From positions 140,198-204,197 of the forward strand of contig NZ_NGVS01000014.1 of assembly GCF_002777975.1 (NCBI RefSeq): a stretch of DNA of 64,000 nt. The letters are read 5' to 3'. The position numbers and the translations under genes are program-made. The stretch comes from Shewanella carassii. Lineage in GTDB: Bacteria > Pseudomonadota > Gammaproteobacteria > Enterobacterales > Shewanellaceae. The notes beneath the pieces were generated by a model. The model was not told where the DNA came from. It ran no database searches and saw only the letters and a list, made by a program, of their open reading frames with translations. The stretch's first letter is position 1, and each line of letters begins with the position of its first letter. Shown here piece after piece: positions 26,369 to 35,809 of the stretch.

Positions 26369-27349
26369 ATGTCCCAATTACAAGACAATTTTGGTCGAAG
26401 ATTTCACTATTTGCGGATGTCAGTCACTGACGTCTGTAACTTCAAATGCAGTTATTGCCTGCCGGATGGTTATCGCCCGGAGGGCAAGCCCTCTTTTATG
26501 ACGCTCAGCGAGATTGAGAATCTGGTTGCCGCCTTCGCCAAAGTAGGTACCCGCAAGGTACGGATCACAGGTGGCGAGCCTACGCTGCGCAAAGACTTTA
26601 CCGATATCATCCGCGCCGTTGCCGACAACAGCGAAATTCACACTATCGCCACTACCACCAATGGTTATAGGCTCGAGAAGCACGCCAAAGAGTGGTATGA
26701 CGCCGGGCTGAGGCGGATCAACGTGTCTGTGGACAGCCTAGACCCCAGGATGTTTTATCAGATCACCGGCGAGAACAAGTTCGATGAGGTCATGCGTGGT
26801 ATAAATGCGGCGCTGGAAGCCGGCTTTGAGCGGGTCAAGATCAACGCCGTGCTGCTCAAGGATCTCAACGACAAGGATCTGCCGCGTTTCCTGCATTGGA
26901 TCAAACATACCCCCATAGATCTGCGTTTCATCGAGCTGATGGAAACCGGTTTGGGTCACGACTACTTCAAGGCGCATCACTTGGCTGGAGCCGATATTAA
27001 GGCCAGACTCGAGGCCGAAGGTTGGCAGTATGATCAGCCCGCGGCCGAAGATGGTCCGGCGCAAAACTTCAGCCATCCTGATTATCGTGGCCGTATTGGG
27101 CTCATCATGCCTTATGCCAAAAACTTCTGCGCCAGCTGTAACAGGTTGCGGGTTTCTGCCAAGGGTAAGCTGCACCTGTGTCTGTTCACCGAACATGGTG
27201 TCGATCTTCGGGATCTGCTTCAGAGTCCTGAACAGCAGGATGAGTTGATTGCCCGTTTGCATCAGCAGTTGCAACAGAAGAAAGAGACTCACTATCTGCA
27301 CCAAGGCATTACCGGTGTGACCCAACATCTGGCCTCTATCGGCGGTTGA
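26369..27349 (+). CDS. moaA: GTP 3',8-cyclase MoaA
   Basis: A 326-residue radical SAM enzyme that starts molybdopterin synthesis by cyclising GTP. The N-terminal cluster motif is CNFKCSYC, and [10 protein letters not shown] is the SAM-binding loop. The C-terminal 4Fe-4S cluster ligands are in [18 protein letters not shown], and the protein ends in the functional Gly-Gly tail (LASIGG). The ATG at 26369 has AAAGG 5 bases upstream; a GTG at 26363 overlaps that site. First gene of an eight-gene unit under the Moco riboswitch. Confidence 0.96.
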   Translation: MSQLQDNFGRRFHYLRMSVTDVCNFKCSYCLPDGYRPEGKPSFMTLSEIENLVAAFAKVGTRKVRITGGEPTLRKDFTDIIRAVADNSEIHTIATTTNGYRLEKHAKEWYDAGLRRINVSVDSLDPRMFYQITGENKFDEVMRGINAALEAGFERVKINAVLLKDLNDKDLPRFLHWIKHTPIDLRFIELMETGLGHDYFKAHHLAGADIKARLEAEGWQYDQPAAEDGPAQNFSHPDYRGRIGLIMPYAKNFCASCNRLRVSAKGKLHLCLFTEHGVDLRDLLQSPEQQDELIARLHQQLQQKKETHYLHQGITGVTQHLASIGG

Positions 27350-27420
27350 GGGGGGGCGCTCGTCTGGGCGCCCGATACCTATCATCGCCATCTCGGTAGC
27401 ATTCAGCAGCAGGAACTGAC

Positions 27421-27951
27421 ATGGGACATTGCATTCATACCCATTTTGAGCCCTTGAATATCGCCATTCTTACCCTTTCAGATAGCCGGGATCTGCAGAC
27501 GGATACCTCGGGGCGTTTTCTGGTACAGGCACTGCAGGAGGCTGGGCATAACTTGGTCGAGCGTAAGCTCTGCCCGGATGATAAATACCAGATGCGCGCC
27601 ATCGTCAGCCAATGGATAGCCGCGGCTAATGTTCAGGTGATCATCACCACCGGCGGCACCGGCTTTAGCGGCAGAGACAACACCCCGGAGGCGCTGCGGC
27701 CGCTGTTTGATGCTGAAATAGAAGGCTTTGGTGAACTCTTTCGCCACATCACTTACACTGAGCTGGGCACTTCTACTGTGCAGTCGCGGGCATTGGCCGG
27801 TATCGCCAATCAAACGGCACTGTTTTGTCTGCCCGGTTCCACCGGCGCATGTCGTACGGCCTGGAACAAGATCCTCAAAGAGCAGCTGGATGCCCGGCAC
27901 CGGCCCTGTAACTTCGTATCCCATTTGAAAAAGGTTGCTATAGATGACTAA
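27421..27951 (+). CDS. moaB: Molybdopterin adenylyltransferase-like protein MoaB
   Basis: A 176-residue MoaB/Mog-fold protein. Key segments are [16 protein letters not shown], the [18 protein letters not shown] active-site loop and [15 protein letters not shown]. coli MoaB is of similar length and partly replaces Mog. A hairpin GGGCGC/GCGCCC at 27354-27373 lies in the 71-base gap after moaA and could tune read-through. The 3' end overlaps moaC by 8 bases. Confidence 0.93.
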   Translation: MGHCIHTHFEPLNIAILTLSDSRDLQTDTSGRFLVQALQEAGHNLVERKLCPDDKYQMRAIVSQWIAAANVQVIITTGGTGFSGRDNTPEALRPLFDAEIEGFGELFRHITYTELGTSTVQSRALAGIANQTALFCLPGSTGACRTAWNKILKEQLDARHRPCNFVSHLKKVAIDD

Positions 27952-28420
27952 TGCCTTTACCCATATCAATGCCGACGGCAACGCCCATATGGTGGATGTG
28001 ACCGAAAAGTCGATCACCGAGCGCGAAGCCCGTGCCGAGGCTTATATTGAGATGTCAGCCGAGACGCTGCAGATGATCATGAGTGGCAGCCACCATAAGG
28101 GCGATGTGTTCGCCACTGCCAGAATCGCCGGCATTATGGCCGCGAAGAAAACCTCAGAGCTGATCCCTCTGTGCCACCCCTTGATGTTGACCAAGGTCGA
28201 GGTGGATCTGCAGGCCGAGCCGGAGCAAAACCGGGTTAGGATCACCAGCCTGTGTAAGCTGGCTGGCAAAACCGGGGTTGAAATGGAAGCCCTGACGGCG
28301 GCCTCGGTTGCGGCGCTGACTATTTACGATATGTGTAAAGCGGTGCAGAAAGATATGGTGATTACCCAGGTAAGACTGCTGGAGAAACGCGGCGGTAAAT
28401 CCGGTCATTTTAAGGTGTAA
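27944..28420 (+). CDS. moaC: Cyclic pyranopterin monophosphate synthase MoaC
   Basis: A 158-residue enzyme that turns the MoaA product into cPMP. It shows [19 protein letters not shown] at the N-terminus, the [28 protein letters not shown] core with catalytic Lys and His, and [22 protein letters not shown] with KRGGKSGHF at the end. Length and motifs match the family fully. Confidence 0.96.
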   Translation: MTNAFTHINADGNAHMVDVTEKSITEREARAEAYIEMSAETLQMIMSGSHHKGDVFATARIAGIMAAKKTSELIPLCHPLMLTKVEVDLQAEPEQNRVRITSLCKLAGKTGVEMEALTAASVAALTIYDMCKAVQKDMVITQVRLLEKRGGKSGHFKV

Positions 28421-28424
28421 CGAT

Positions 28425-28673
28425 ATGATTAAAGTGCTGTTTTTTGCTCAAGTACGCGAATTATTGGGAACGGCTGCCATTGAAGTCGAGAGCCAGCCGG
28501 GTTTGACGGCCGAGGCGCTGCGTGCCCAACTGGCGGCCACAGACGACAAGTGGGCCAGAGTGATGGCGTCCGACAAGCTGTTGGTAGCCGTCAACCAAAC
28601 TCTCAGCCCTTGGCATACAGAGATCAAAGCGGGTGACGAGGTGGCCTTCTTCCCACCGGTAACCGGAGGTTGA
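28425..28673 (+). CDS. moaD: Molybdopterin synthase sulfur carrier MoaD
   Basis: An 82-residue ubiquitin-like protein (KVLFFAQVRELLG start, DEVAFFPPVTGG end). The terminal Gly-Gly is thiocarboxylated by MoeB and delivers sulfur to cPMP in complex with MoaE. It begins 4 bases after moaC and ends 1 base before moaE. Confidence 0.95.
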   Translation: MIKVLFFAQVRELLGTAAIEVESQPGLTAEALRAQLAATDDKWARVMASDKLLVAVNQTLSPWHTEIKAGDEVAFFPPVTGG

Positions 28674-28674
28674 G

Positions 28675-29133
28675 ATGCAAAGCGATCGTATTTTGGTACA
28701 AACCGCCGACTTTGATGTCCCGGCCGAATATGCCCGCATCGCCGCCGACAACAGCGATGGCGCCGTGGTGACCTTTGTTGGCAAGGTGCGCGACTTCAAC
28801 GATGGCAGCACGGTTACCGACCTGACGCTGGAACACTATCCCGGGATGACAGAAGCCGTTTTGGGGCAAATCGCCACTCAAGCCCGTGAGCGCTGGCCGC
28901 TGAATCAGCTGACCATCATTCACCGGGTTGGCACTATGCATCTTGGCGAGCAGATAGTGTTTATCGGTGTCAGCAGTGCCCACCGCAAGGCGGCGTTTGC
29001 GGCTTGTGAGTTTCTCATCGATTTCCTCAAGACCAAGGCACCATTCTGGAAGCTGGAGGCCGGTGACAGTGGCCAACACTGGGTTGAGGCCCGCGATGCC
29101 GACGAGCAGGCCGCCAAGGCCTGGGAAAAGTAA
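28675..29133 (+). CDS. moaE: Molybdopterin synthase catalytic subunit MoaE
   Basis: A 152-residue catalytic partner of MoaD. Motifs are VVTFVGKVRDFNDGSTVTDLTLEHYPGM, IIHRVGTMHLGEQIVFIGVSSAHR, and FLKTKAPFWKLE with the catalytic Lys. The short gap to modA continues the operon. Confidence 0.95.
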   Translation: MQSDRILVQTADFDVPAEYARIAADNSDGAVVTFVGKVRDFNDGSTVTDLTLEHYPGMTEAVLGQIATQARERWPLNQLTIIHRVGTMHLGEQIVFIGVSSAHRKAAFAACEFLIDFLKTKAPFWKLEAGDSGQHWVEARDADEQAAKAWEK

Positions 29134-29145
29134 CCGGAGCGTGTG

Positions 29146-29946
29146 ATGGTGCTATTGGAGCGATTGCTGAATTTGACGACCAAGGCCGTGCTGACCGCGC
29201 TGGCACTGCTTGGTCTGTGTCTGCCGGCTGCGGCGGCGCAAAGCGTTCATGTGGCTGCGGCGGCCAATATCAAGTTTGCCCTGGATGATATCGCCGAGCG
29301 CTATCAGCAACAGACAGGACGCCAACTCAAGATCTCCTACGGTTCTTCCGGTAACTTTGTAGCGCAGATAAAACATGGTGCGCCGTTTGAGCTGTTTCTC
29401 TCGGCCGACGAGCGTTATGTCGAGGCGCTGGCTGACGCCGGCATCACCCGTGACAAGGGTGTGGTCTACGCTTACGGGCGCTTGGCACTGGTGGCTCCCA
29501 AGAATTCGCCACTGAAACTGGATCAAGAATTACTGGGGCTGCAACAAGCACTGGCCGCCGGGCAGATCAAGCGCTTTGCCATCGCCAACCCGGATCATGC
29601 TCCCTATGGCGAGCGCGCCCGTGCGTTGCTCAAGCAAAAGGGTTTGTGGCAGGAGTTGCAGGCCAACCTCATCTATGGCGAAAACGTTTCCCAGGCGGCG
29701 CAGTTTGCCTTGAGTGGCTCGACTCAAGGCGGCATAGTTGCCTTGTCGCTGGCGGTAGCACCGCAGTTTCAGGCGAGAGGTCGCTATCTGGCGTTGCCGG
29801 TAGATTCCCATGCCCCGCTGACCCAGCGGATGGTGCTGCTTGAGAAAGCCGGCGACGATGCCAAAGCCTTTTACGACTATCTGCAGGGGCCGGAAGCGCG
29901 ACAAGTGTTCAGCGCCTATGGCTTTGCCCTGCCCGAGGGAAGCTGA
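29146..29946 (+). CDS. modA: Molybdate-binding protein ModA
   Basis: A 266-residue periplasmic protein with a signal peptide (cleavage near AAA, residue 27) and the ModA opening VAAAANIKFALDDIAERYQQQTG, SYGSSGNFVAQIKHGAPFELFLSAD and NPDHAPYGERARALL. It captures molybdate for ModBC. The ATG at 29146 has CGGAG 6 bases upstream. Linking mod with moa genes in one transcript means molybdate uptake also comes under the Moco riboswitch leader, unless an internal promoter exists. Confidence 0.94.
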   Translation: MVLLERLLNLTTKAVLTALALLGLCLPAAAAQSVHVAAAANIKFALDDIAERYQQQTGRQLKISYGSSGNFVAQIKHGAPFELFLSADERYVEALADAGITRDKGVVYAYGRLALVAPKNSPLKLDQELLGLQQALAAGQIKRFAIANPDHAPYGERARALLKQKGLWQELQANLIYGENVSQAAQFALSGSTQGGIVALSLAVAPQFQARGRYLALPVDSHAPLTQRMVLLEKAGDDAKAFYDYLQGPEARQVFSAYGFALPEGS

Positions 29947-30612
29947 ATGGATTGGCAGTCGCTATGGCTCTCGGTCAAACTGGCTGCTATCAGTGTCTTG
30001 GTGCTCTTGCCGCTTGCCATCTTGTTGAGCCGCTTGCTGGCCTACCGTGAGTTTCGCGGTAAGTCCTGGATAGAAGCGCTGATCATGGTGCCCCTAGTGT
30101 TGCCACCTACGGTGATCGGTTATTACCTTTTGGTAGGGCTTGGCAGTGAAAGCTGGCTGGGTCTATGGCTACAGCAAACCTTGGGAGTGCAGCTGGTATT
30201 TCATTTCTCCGGCCTGGTGGTCGCCTCGGTACTGGTCAATATTCCCTTTGCGGTGCAGCCGATTCAAAGAGCCTTTGAAGCTATTCCACAGGATGTGCGT
30301 GATGCCTGCGCCTGTTGCGGCATGAGTCGCACTAAGCAGCTATTCAAGGTGGAGTTGCCCTTGGTGTGGCCGGGGATTTTGACGGCCCTGGTGCTGTGTT
30401 TCTCCCATGTGCTCGGCGAGTTTGGTGTCGTCTTGATGATGGGGGGCTCCATCGCGGGAGAGACCAAGACGATTTCCATCGCCATCTATGACAGTGTCCA
30501 GGCATTTGACTTCGCCTCGGCCGGTACTATGTCGCTGGTACTCTTGCTGTTTGCCATCACCACATTGGCATTGACCACAGGGCTGTCGCGGCGGCTCGGG
30601 AGATTGAAATGA
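29947..30612 (+). CDS. modB: Molybdate ABC transporter permease ModB
   Basis: A 221-residue inner-membrane permease with five to six helices, opening with WQSLWLSVKLAAISVLVLLPLA. The EAA-type coupling loop reads DACACCGMSRTKQLFKVELPLVWPGI. The ATG directly follows the modA stop, and the end overlaps modC by 4 bases. Confidence 0.95.
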   Translation: MDWQSLWLSVKLAAISVLVLLPLAILLSRLLAYREFRGKSWIEALIMVPLVLPPTVIGYYLLVGLGSESWLGLWLQQTLGVQLVFHFSGLVVASVLVNIPFAVQPIQRAFEAIPQDVRDACACCGMSRTKQLFKVELPLVWPGILTALVLCFSHVLGEFGVVLMMGGSIAGETKTISIAIYDSVQAFDFASAGTMSLVLLLFAITTLALTTGLSRRLGRLK

Positions 30613-31703
30613 CCCCGACAGATTTGCATGTCAGCGTTCATCAAACCAAGGGGATCCCACTGCAGGCCGACTTTGTTTGCCGTGCCGGTGAAGTCCTGGC
30701 CGTGGTGGGGCCCTCCGGTGGCGGCAAGACCACGCTGCTGAGGATGATTGCCGGGCTCAATAAGCCGCAATCCGGCAGTATCCGCTATGGTGATAGACCC
30801 TGGTTTTCCGAGACGGTGAACCTGAGCCCACAGCAGCGCCATCTGGGGTTTGTGCCGCAGCACTTTGGCCTGTTTCCCAATCTGAGTGCGGTCGACAATG
30901 TTATCGCCGGGCTGGATCATCTGCCCAAAGCCGAACGCCGGGCCAGAGCGCTTGATTGGCTGGAGCGGGTCAATCTGCACGGTTTGCCGGATCGTTTGCC
31001 GGAGCAGTTGTCCGGTGGCCAGAGACAAAGGGTGGCACTGGCCAGAGCGTTGGCGCGTGAGCCGTCGGTATTGCTGCTGGATGAACCTTTTTCTGCGGTC
31101 GATCGCGAAACCCGTGAGCGCCTGTATCTGGAGCTGGCTCGGCTCAAGTCACAGCTGCATATTCCGGTGATCATGGTGACCCATGACCTCAACGAAGCCT
31201 TGTTGCTGGCCGACCGCATGGTGCTTATCAGCCAAGGGCAGTTGCTGCAACAGGGTGTGCCCCATGAAGTGCTGGCTAAACCCCGCAACGAGGCGGTTGC
31301 CCGGCAGATGGGTCTTAGAAACCTGTTTGACTCAGAAGTGGTGGCCCTGGAGCAGGAGCGGCAACTCACCTGGCTCAAGTTTGGCGAGCAACTGATTGCC
31401 TGTGACTATGATGCGCGCCTGAATCCGGGAGACAGGGTGCGTTGGGTAGTGCCCAATCAAGGCGTCAGATTCAACTCCATCAGCCGTGGCCGCCTGTGCC
31501 GCAGCTTCAATAAACTCAATGTCAGGCTCGAATCCCTACTGGTGATGGGCGAGTCTGTGCGCCTGCTGGCGGCAATCGAAGGCGTGGATCAGAATCTCAG
31601 CGCCGAAGTGCCGTTACATCTGGCGCGCAAGCTGGGGCTGGTTGCCGGCATGCAGACCGAAGTCGCGCTCAAATCCGAACAAATTCATATCCTTGAGTCT
31701 TAA
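30609..31703 (+). CDS. modC: Molybdate ABC transporter ATPase ModC
   Basis: A 364-residue ATPase with Walker A GPSGGGKTT, signature LSGGQRQRVALARA, Walker B VLLLDEP and an H-loop VTHD. The C-terminal 130 residues form the TOBE-type regulatory extension (RNLFDSEV and the final ALKSEQIHIL) usual in ModC. Last gene of the moa-mod unit; about 120 bases without a gene follow. Confidence 0.94.
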   Translation: MTPTDLHVSVHQTKGIPLQADFVCRAGEVLAVVGPSGGGKTTLLRMIAGLNKPQSGSIRYGDRPWFSETVNLSPQQRHLGFVPQHFGLFPNLSAVDNVIAGLDHLPKAERRARALDWLERVNLHGLPDRLPEQLSGGQRQRVALARALAREPSVLLLDEPFSAVDRETRERLYLELARLKSQLHIPVIMVTHDLNEALLLADRMVLISQGQLLQQGVPHEVLAKPRNEAVARQMGLRNLFDSEVVALEQERQLTWLKFGEQLIACDYDARLNPGDRVRWVVPNQGVRFNSISRGRLCRSFNKLNVRLESLLVMGESVRLLAAIEGVDQNLSAEVPLHLARKLGLVAGMQTEVALKSEQIHILES

Positions 31704-31825
31704 GGCATACAGTTTTTCACGACTGTTGTTGATTAGATGATCAAAACTTAATTTAGCTTCCATCCTGGGTTCAAATGCTGAAATTTATACTACAGCCATT
31801 GAAACAACCACAAGGGTGAAACAAG

Positions 31826-32188
31826 ATGCAAAAGTTAGCTTATTTATTGGTATTATCATCATTTTGCAGTGCCGCGGCTCTGGCTGCTTATACAGGGCCT
31901 GGAGCTGAAAACCGGGTCAATAGTGCGTCTCAGGTCGAGCAGGCCAATGACGACTCTAAAGTTGAACTGACTGGATACCTGGTGAAGAGCCTGGGCGATG
32001 AAACCTATCTGTTCCGTGATGACTCGGGTGAAGTGAAAGTCGAAATCGATCATGACCTGTGGCGCAATATTAACGCCGATGTGAAAGAAAGCACTCTGGT
32101 TAAATTGATTGGTGAGGTCGACAAGGAATGGAACGGCAAGGAAGTGGAAATTGAAAGTATCACCCTAATTGGTGACACTGCAAAGTGA
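31826..32188 (+). CDS. YgiW/YdeI-type BOF-fold periplasmic stress protein
   Basis: A 120-residue protein with a signal peptide (cleavage near ALA, residue 20) and the OB-like BOF domain: YTGPG near the mature start, VELTGYLVKSLGDETYLFRDDSGEVKVEI and LIGEVDKEWNGKEVEIESI. Family members protect against cationic peptides, metals or peroxide. In enterobacteria ygiW sits next to qseBC; here it also precedes a two-component system, which suggests it is that system's target or partner. Confidence 0.87.
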   Translation: MQKLAYLLVLSSFCSAAALAAYTGPGAENRVNSASQVEQANDDSKVELTGYLVKSLGDETYLFRDDSGEVKVEIDHDLWRNINADVKESTLVKLIGEVDKEWNGKEVEIESITLIGDTAK

Positions 32189-32243
32189 CCCATGGCTTGT
32201 ATGAGTGGCTGGCCTTCAGTGCCAGCGCTCGGATGGAGGCAAA

Positions 32244-32765
32244 ATGAGACGTTTATTGGCGGGGTTGGTGCTGCTTTCATCGGCGGCAGTCGCGTCCCCC
32301 ACACTGTTGGAACTGTTAAACGATAATGACCGTATCCAACCGATAGAGCTGATGCAGCGTATTGAGTCCCAGTTTCCTGGGGTGATTGTCGAGTTTGAAA
32401 CCGATGTGGAAAACGGGGCCTTGGTCTATGAAATCGACCTGATTAACCCGGATGATCGTACTACCACAGAGTTGGATTTGCTTGCCAGCAATGGTGAGAT
32501 CCTCAAGCGTAAGGTAGAGCGTCTGGAGGCCGATGATATGGCTGAACTGGCTGTGGTCAAACTGCTGGTGCAGAAGCAGCTCAGTTTTTCCCAGTTAGTG
32601 GAAATGGCAGTACAAAACAGCAAGGCTCACCTGCTGGAGGCTCAACTGGATAAAGATCTGGGGATTGCCTACCTTGAGCTGAAAGTAATGGATGAACGTG
32701 GTAAGCATAAGCTGGCATTCGATATTGAAAAACAGCGGCCATTGCCTCTACTGAAATGGGACTGA
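32244..32765 (+). CDS. Secreted PepSY-domain protein upstream of a two-component system
   Basis: A 173-residue protein. The ATG at 32244 has GGAGG 5-8 bases upstream and is followed by a signal peptide ending near AVAS. A PepSY unit spans about residues 35-95 (MQRIESQFPGVIVEFETDVENG, then DLLASNGEILKRKVE). A second, diverged repeat may fill the C-terminal half, ending in KHKLAFDIEKQRPLPLLKWD. Its end overlaps the longest frame of the response regulator. PepSY proteins beside sensor kinases often modulate them. Confidence 0.78.
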   Translation: MRRLLAGLVLLSSAAVASPTLLELLNDNDRIQPIELMQRIESQFPGVIVEFETDVENGALVYEIDLINPDDRTTTELDLLASNGEILKRKVERLEADDMAELAVVKLLVQKQLSFSQLVEMAVQNSKAHLLEAQLDKDLGIAYLELKVMDERGKHKLAFDIEKQRPLPLLKWD

Positions 32766-32767
32766 CA

Positions 32768-33445
32768 ATGAAGATATTACTGGTCGAAGATGATGCAACT
32801 ACTCGGGACTATATCGTCAAGGGATTCCTGGAGCAGGGGCACAACATTGAAACTGCAGTCGATGGCCATCAAGGGTTGCTGCTGGCGACCAGTAGTCAGT
32901 ATGACTTGGTGATCCTGGATCGTATGTTACCCGGGCTCGATGGCCTCAAGGTATTGGCGGCGCTTCGGGCCACTGGCAATCAAACCTCGGTGTTGATCCT
33001 CTCGGCGCTCAGCCATGTCGATGAGAGGGTCAAGGGGCTGCGCGCCGGTGGTGATGATTATATGACCAAGCCGTTTGCCTTCTCCGAGCTGCTGGTACGG
33101 GCCGAGAAACTGATGTTGCGTGGTCAGTCACAACCGGCCAAGACAGATCTCAAGGTGGGTCTGTTGGAGATGGAGCTGCTGACCCGTAAAGTGACCCTGG
33201 ACGGCACCGAACTGATGCTGCAACCCAAGGAGTTCCAGCTGCTCAAGTACCTGATGGAGCATGCCAATCAGGTGATCAGCCGTACCCTGTTGTTTGAAGC
33301 CGTATGGGACTACCATTTCGATCCCAGAACCAATGTTATCGATGTGCATATCGCCAAGCTAAGACGCAAGTTTGAAGAGCTGGGCCATGGTGAACTGATT
33401 GAAACCATAAGAGGGGCTGGTTATCGTCTCCGCCAAAGCCATTAA
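32768..33445 (+). CDS. OmpR-family response regulator
   Basis: A 225-residue regulator. The receiver begins KILLVEDDATTRDY, with the phospho-acceptor Asp in YDLVILDRMLPGLDG (about residue 52) and Lys in MTKPFAFSELLVRAE. The winged-helix domain includes KEFQLLKYLMEHANQVISR and RTNVIDVHIAKLRRKFEE. ATG 32768 gives the standard N-terminus; an in-frame ATG at 32756 overlaps the PepSY gene. Confidence 0.93.
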   Translation: MKILLVEDDATTRDYIVKGFLEQGHNIETAVDGHQGLLLATSSQYDLVILDRMLPGLDGLKVLAALRATGNQTSVLILSALSHVDERVKGLRAGGDDYMTKPFAFSELLVRAEKLMLRGQSQPAKTDLKVGLLEMELLTRKVTLDGTELMLQPKEFQLLKYLMEHANQVISRTLLFEAVWDYHFDPRTNVIDVHIAKLRRKFEELGHGELIETIRGAGYRLRQSH

Positions 33446-33488
33446 GCCTTACCAGAGCAGCGTATGGCGCATCACTATTTTCTTTTCT

Positions 33489-34757
33489 ATGCTGGTGACG
33501 CTGATCATCGGCGCCTTGCTGTTCGCCCTCTATCAACAGTTGGTCACTGAGCAGCAGTCTCAGGTTGAGAAACACTTGGCCTCGGAGGCGCAGCGCTATC
33601 AACAGTTGGCCTTGAGTGTCGATCAGCGAGGCTTTGCGGCTCAGATACGCGCCGCGGATCCGCAAACTGCGCTGATCGCCTGGCAGGGTAGCCCGGATAT
33701 GGTGGGGGCGTTGACCTTTATGCCGGATGATATGCCGCTGTTGCCAAAAACCCGCGATTTCCCGATTCTTACCGGCGGCCCGGATAAACTGCATATTCTC
33801 ACCGGCGGTGTGGTCACCACCCGCTATGGCCCTGTACTCATTGCCACCCGTACCGACCACCTGGCGACCCTGATCGAGAAGTTTCTCAGCGCCGCAGTTA
33901 CCGCCGTGATGCTGACAGTGGTATTGACACTGGCTATGGGTTACCTGTTCTCCAAGGCACTGCTCAGGCGTCTGGTGCAATACAACCGCTTGAGTGAACG
34001 CATAGAGCGAGGCTACTACAACACCCGTCTGCCGGTGAGTCGCAATAGTGATGAATTCGATATGCTGGCGCGTCAGTTCAACCGGGTGCTGGATACGCTG
34101 GAACGTAACCTGACTGCGGTGCGCGGGGTGACAGACAATATCGCCCATGACCTGCGTACGCCTCTTTCACACTTGAGGATCGGGTTGGAACAGCTGCCGC
34201 AATACCCGGCGGAGGAACTCCCTGAACGCAGCGCCATCTTGATCGAAAAGCTGGATCACTGTCTGGCGACCTTCAACGCCATGCTGTCGCTGACCCGTAT
34301 CGAAGAAGGGCAGCAAAAACTGGAGCTGGAGAGCTTCAGCTTGCAGCAGATGTGCACCGATCTGCTAGATATGGCCGATGTGTTGGCCGAGGCGGAAGGT
34401 CAGCAGCTCAAACTGGAAACTAATGAGGATTGCCGTATCACAGGCGATAAACACCTTGTATTCCAGGCACTGTTCAACCTGGTCGACAACGCCATTCGCT
34501 ATGCGGGCGAGGGTGCCTGTATTACCATCTCGCAGCAAGCTAACCAGGTCATCATCAGCGACAATGGCCCTGGGATCCCTGAGGCGGAGCGTGAGCGGGT
34601 CTTCGAACGCCTGGTGCGGCTGGATCCCAGTCGTCATAAACAGGGCACCGGCCTGGGACTCTCCATGGTCAAGGCGATCCTTTCGCGGCACAACGCCAGT
34701 ATTTCGCTACAGGATAACCACCCCGGCCTTAGGGTCATAGTCACATTTCAGGTTTAA
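33489..34757 (+). CDS. Sensor histidine kinase (start uncertain)
   Basis: A 422-residue inner-membrane kinase, the partner of the preceding regulator. It has a first membrane helix at the N-terminus, a periplasmic region (about 20-145), a second helix (about 138-160), HAMP, then the H-box NIAHDLRTPLSHLR (about residue 217), N-box LVDNAIRYAGEG, and GTGLGLSMV. The ATG at 33489 has no ribosome-binding site. In-frame coding potential (Ala-Ile-Lys-Pro-Tyr and Trp-Arg-Ile-Thr-Ile-Phe-Phe) extends back to about 33411 without any ATG, GTG or TTG, so a rarer start codon is possible. Confidence 0.9.
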   Translation: MLVTLIIGALLFALYQQLVTEQQSQVEKHLASEAQRYQQLALSVDQRGFAAQIRAADPQTALIAWQGSPDMVGALTFMPDDMPLLPKTRDFPILTGGPDKLHILTGGVVTTRYGPVLIATRTDHLATLIEKFLSAAVTAVMLTVVLTLAMGYLFSKALLRRLVQYNRLSERIERGYYNTRLPVSRNSDEFDMLARQFNRVLDTLERNLTAVRGVTDNIAHDLRTPLSHLRIGLEQLPQYPAEELPERSAILIEKLDHCLATFNAMLSLTRIEEGQQKLELESFSLQQMCTDLLDMADVLAEAEGQQLKLETNEDCRITGDKHLVFQALFNLVDNAIRYAGEGACITISQQANQVIISDNGPGIPEAERERVFERLVRLDPSRHKQGTGLGLSMVKAILSRHNASISLQDNHPGLRVIVTFQV

Positions 34758-34760
34758 CCC

Positions 34761-35441
34761 ATGTATTCAGTGATAGCCACAGAACCCGACTTTATCCTGC
34801 TGGATAAGCGTCCTGGGGTTCATTTTCACAGCCAACACGGCGATGCTGGCTTAGTGGCCAGCGCCGAGCAGGAACTGGGCTATAAGCTCTATCCCGTACA
34901 CAGGCTCGATACCTTGACCTCTGGCCTGTTGCTGCTGGCCCGTTCATCCGCGGCGGCGGCCGAATTTACCCGTATGTTCAGTGAACACAAGGTGCAGAAA
35001 TATTATTTGGCGTTGGCCAAGGGTAAACCGGGTAAGAAACAGGGTTGGATCATAGGTGATATGGCTAAGTCCCGCCGTAGCCAGTACAAGCTGTTGCGTT
35101 CCACCGACAACCCGGCCGTTACTCAGTTCTTTTCTTGGTCGGTCGCCGAAGGGCTGCGACTGTACCTGCTTAAACCCCACAGCGGCAAGACTCATCAGCT
35201 GAGGGTAGCACTTTCCAGCCTGGGAGTGCCGATTCTGGGGGATACTCTCTATGGCGGCAGCGCTGTTGAGGCTGATCGTGGCTACCTGCACGCCTATGCT
35301 TTGGAGTTTGAATGGCGCGGGCAAGTGCTTCGATACCTGAGTTTACCATCGCAAGGCGAAGTTTTTATGCAGCCGGGCGTTTTGAGTCAGTTGCAAACGC
35401 TTAAGCAACCCTGGGATTTGGATTGGCCCAAGCGCAAATGA
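34761..35441 (+). CDS. RluA-family pseudouridine synthase (TIGR01621-like)
   Basis: A 226-residue cytoplasmic enzyme with the RluA catalytic motif VHRLDTLTSGLLLLAR (Asp near residue 50), then HSGKTHQLRVALSSLGVPILGDTLYGG. No S4 domain. The length and the opening DFILLDKRPGVHFHSQHGD match a small RluA subfamily whose RNA target is not established. It begins 3 bases after the kinase stop and may be co-transcribed. Confidence 0.87.
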   Translation: MYSVIATEPDFILLDKRPGVHFHSQHGDAGLVASAEQELGYKLYPVHRLDTLTSGLLLLARSSAAAAEFTRMFSEHKVQKYYLALAKGKPGKKQGWIIGDMAKSRRSQYKLLRSTDNPAVTQFFSWSVAEGLRLYLLKPHSGKTHQLRVALSSLGVPILGDTLYGGSAVEADRGYLHAYALEFEWRGQVLRYLSLPSQGEVFMQPGVLSQLQTLKQPWDLDWPKRK

Positions 35442-35556
35442 ATCTTGGGGCCGACCTTGCGGCTCACTCTCAGGGAAGGGAAAAAGGTTGCAAGCTGGGT
35501 GTCATGCTGCCAAGTTAAACGGGTTGTCCCTTTAATTCCTTGCCAGGAGTCATACC

Positions 35557-35724
35557 ATGGATACCAACAAACTCTTGCTCGTCATTATCGCCATTTTGTT
35601 GCCACCGGTGGCGGTATTCCTCAAAGCCGGTGCCGGTAAAGACCTGCTGATCAATATCATTCTCTGCCTGTTCTTCTGGTTCCCCGGGCTGCTGCATGCA
35701 CTCTGGGTGGTGACCAAGGACTGA
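35557..35724 (+). CDS. YqaE/Pmp3-family small membrane protein
   Basis: A 55-residue protein with the Pmp3 signature: first helix with LLPPVAVFLKAG, then DLLINIILCLFFWFPGLLHALWVV. GGAGT lies about 8 bases before the ATG. Family members are stress-linked membrane peptides affecting membrane potential. It is too short to appear in many gene calls. Confidence 0.88.
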   Translation: MDTNKLLLVIIAILLPPVAVFLKAGAGKDLLINIILCLFFWFPGLLHALWVVTKD

Positions 35725-35809
35725 GAACAAAAGCTGAGACAGCGGCATTGGCCGGTCTTTGTTCGCGGCCAATCCGGGCTTTGGTTTCTCAAACGCAGAG
35801 GTTTGATTA

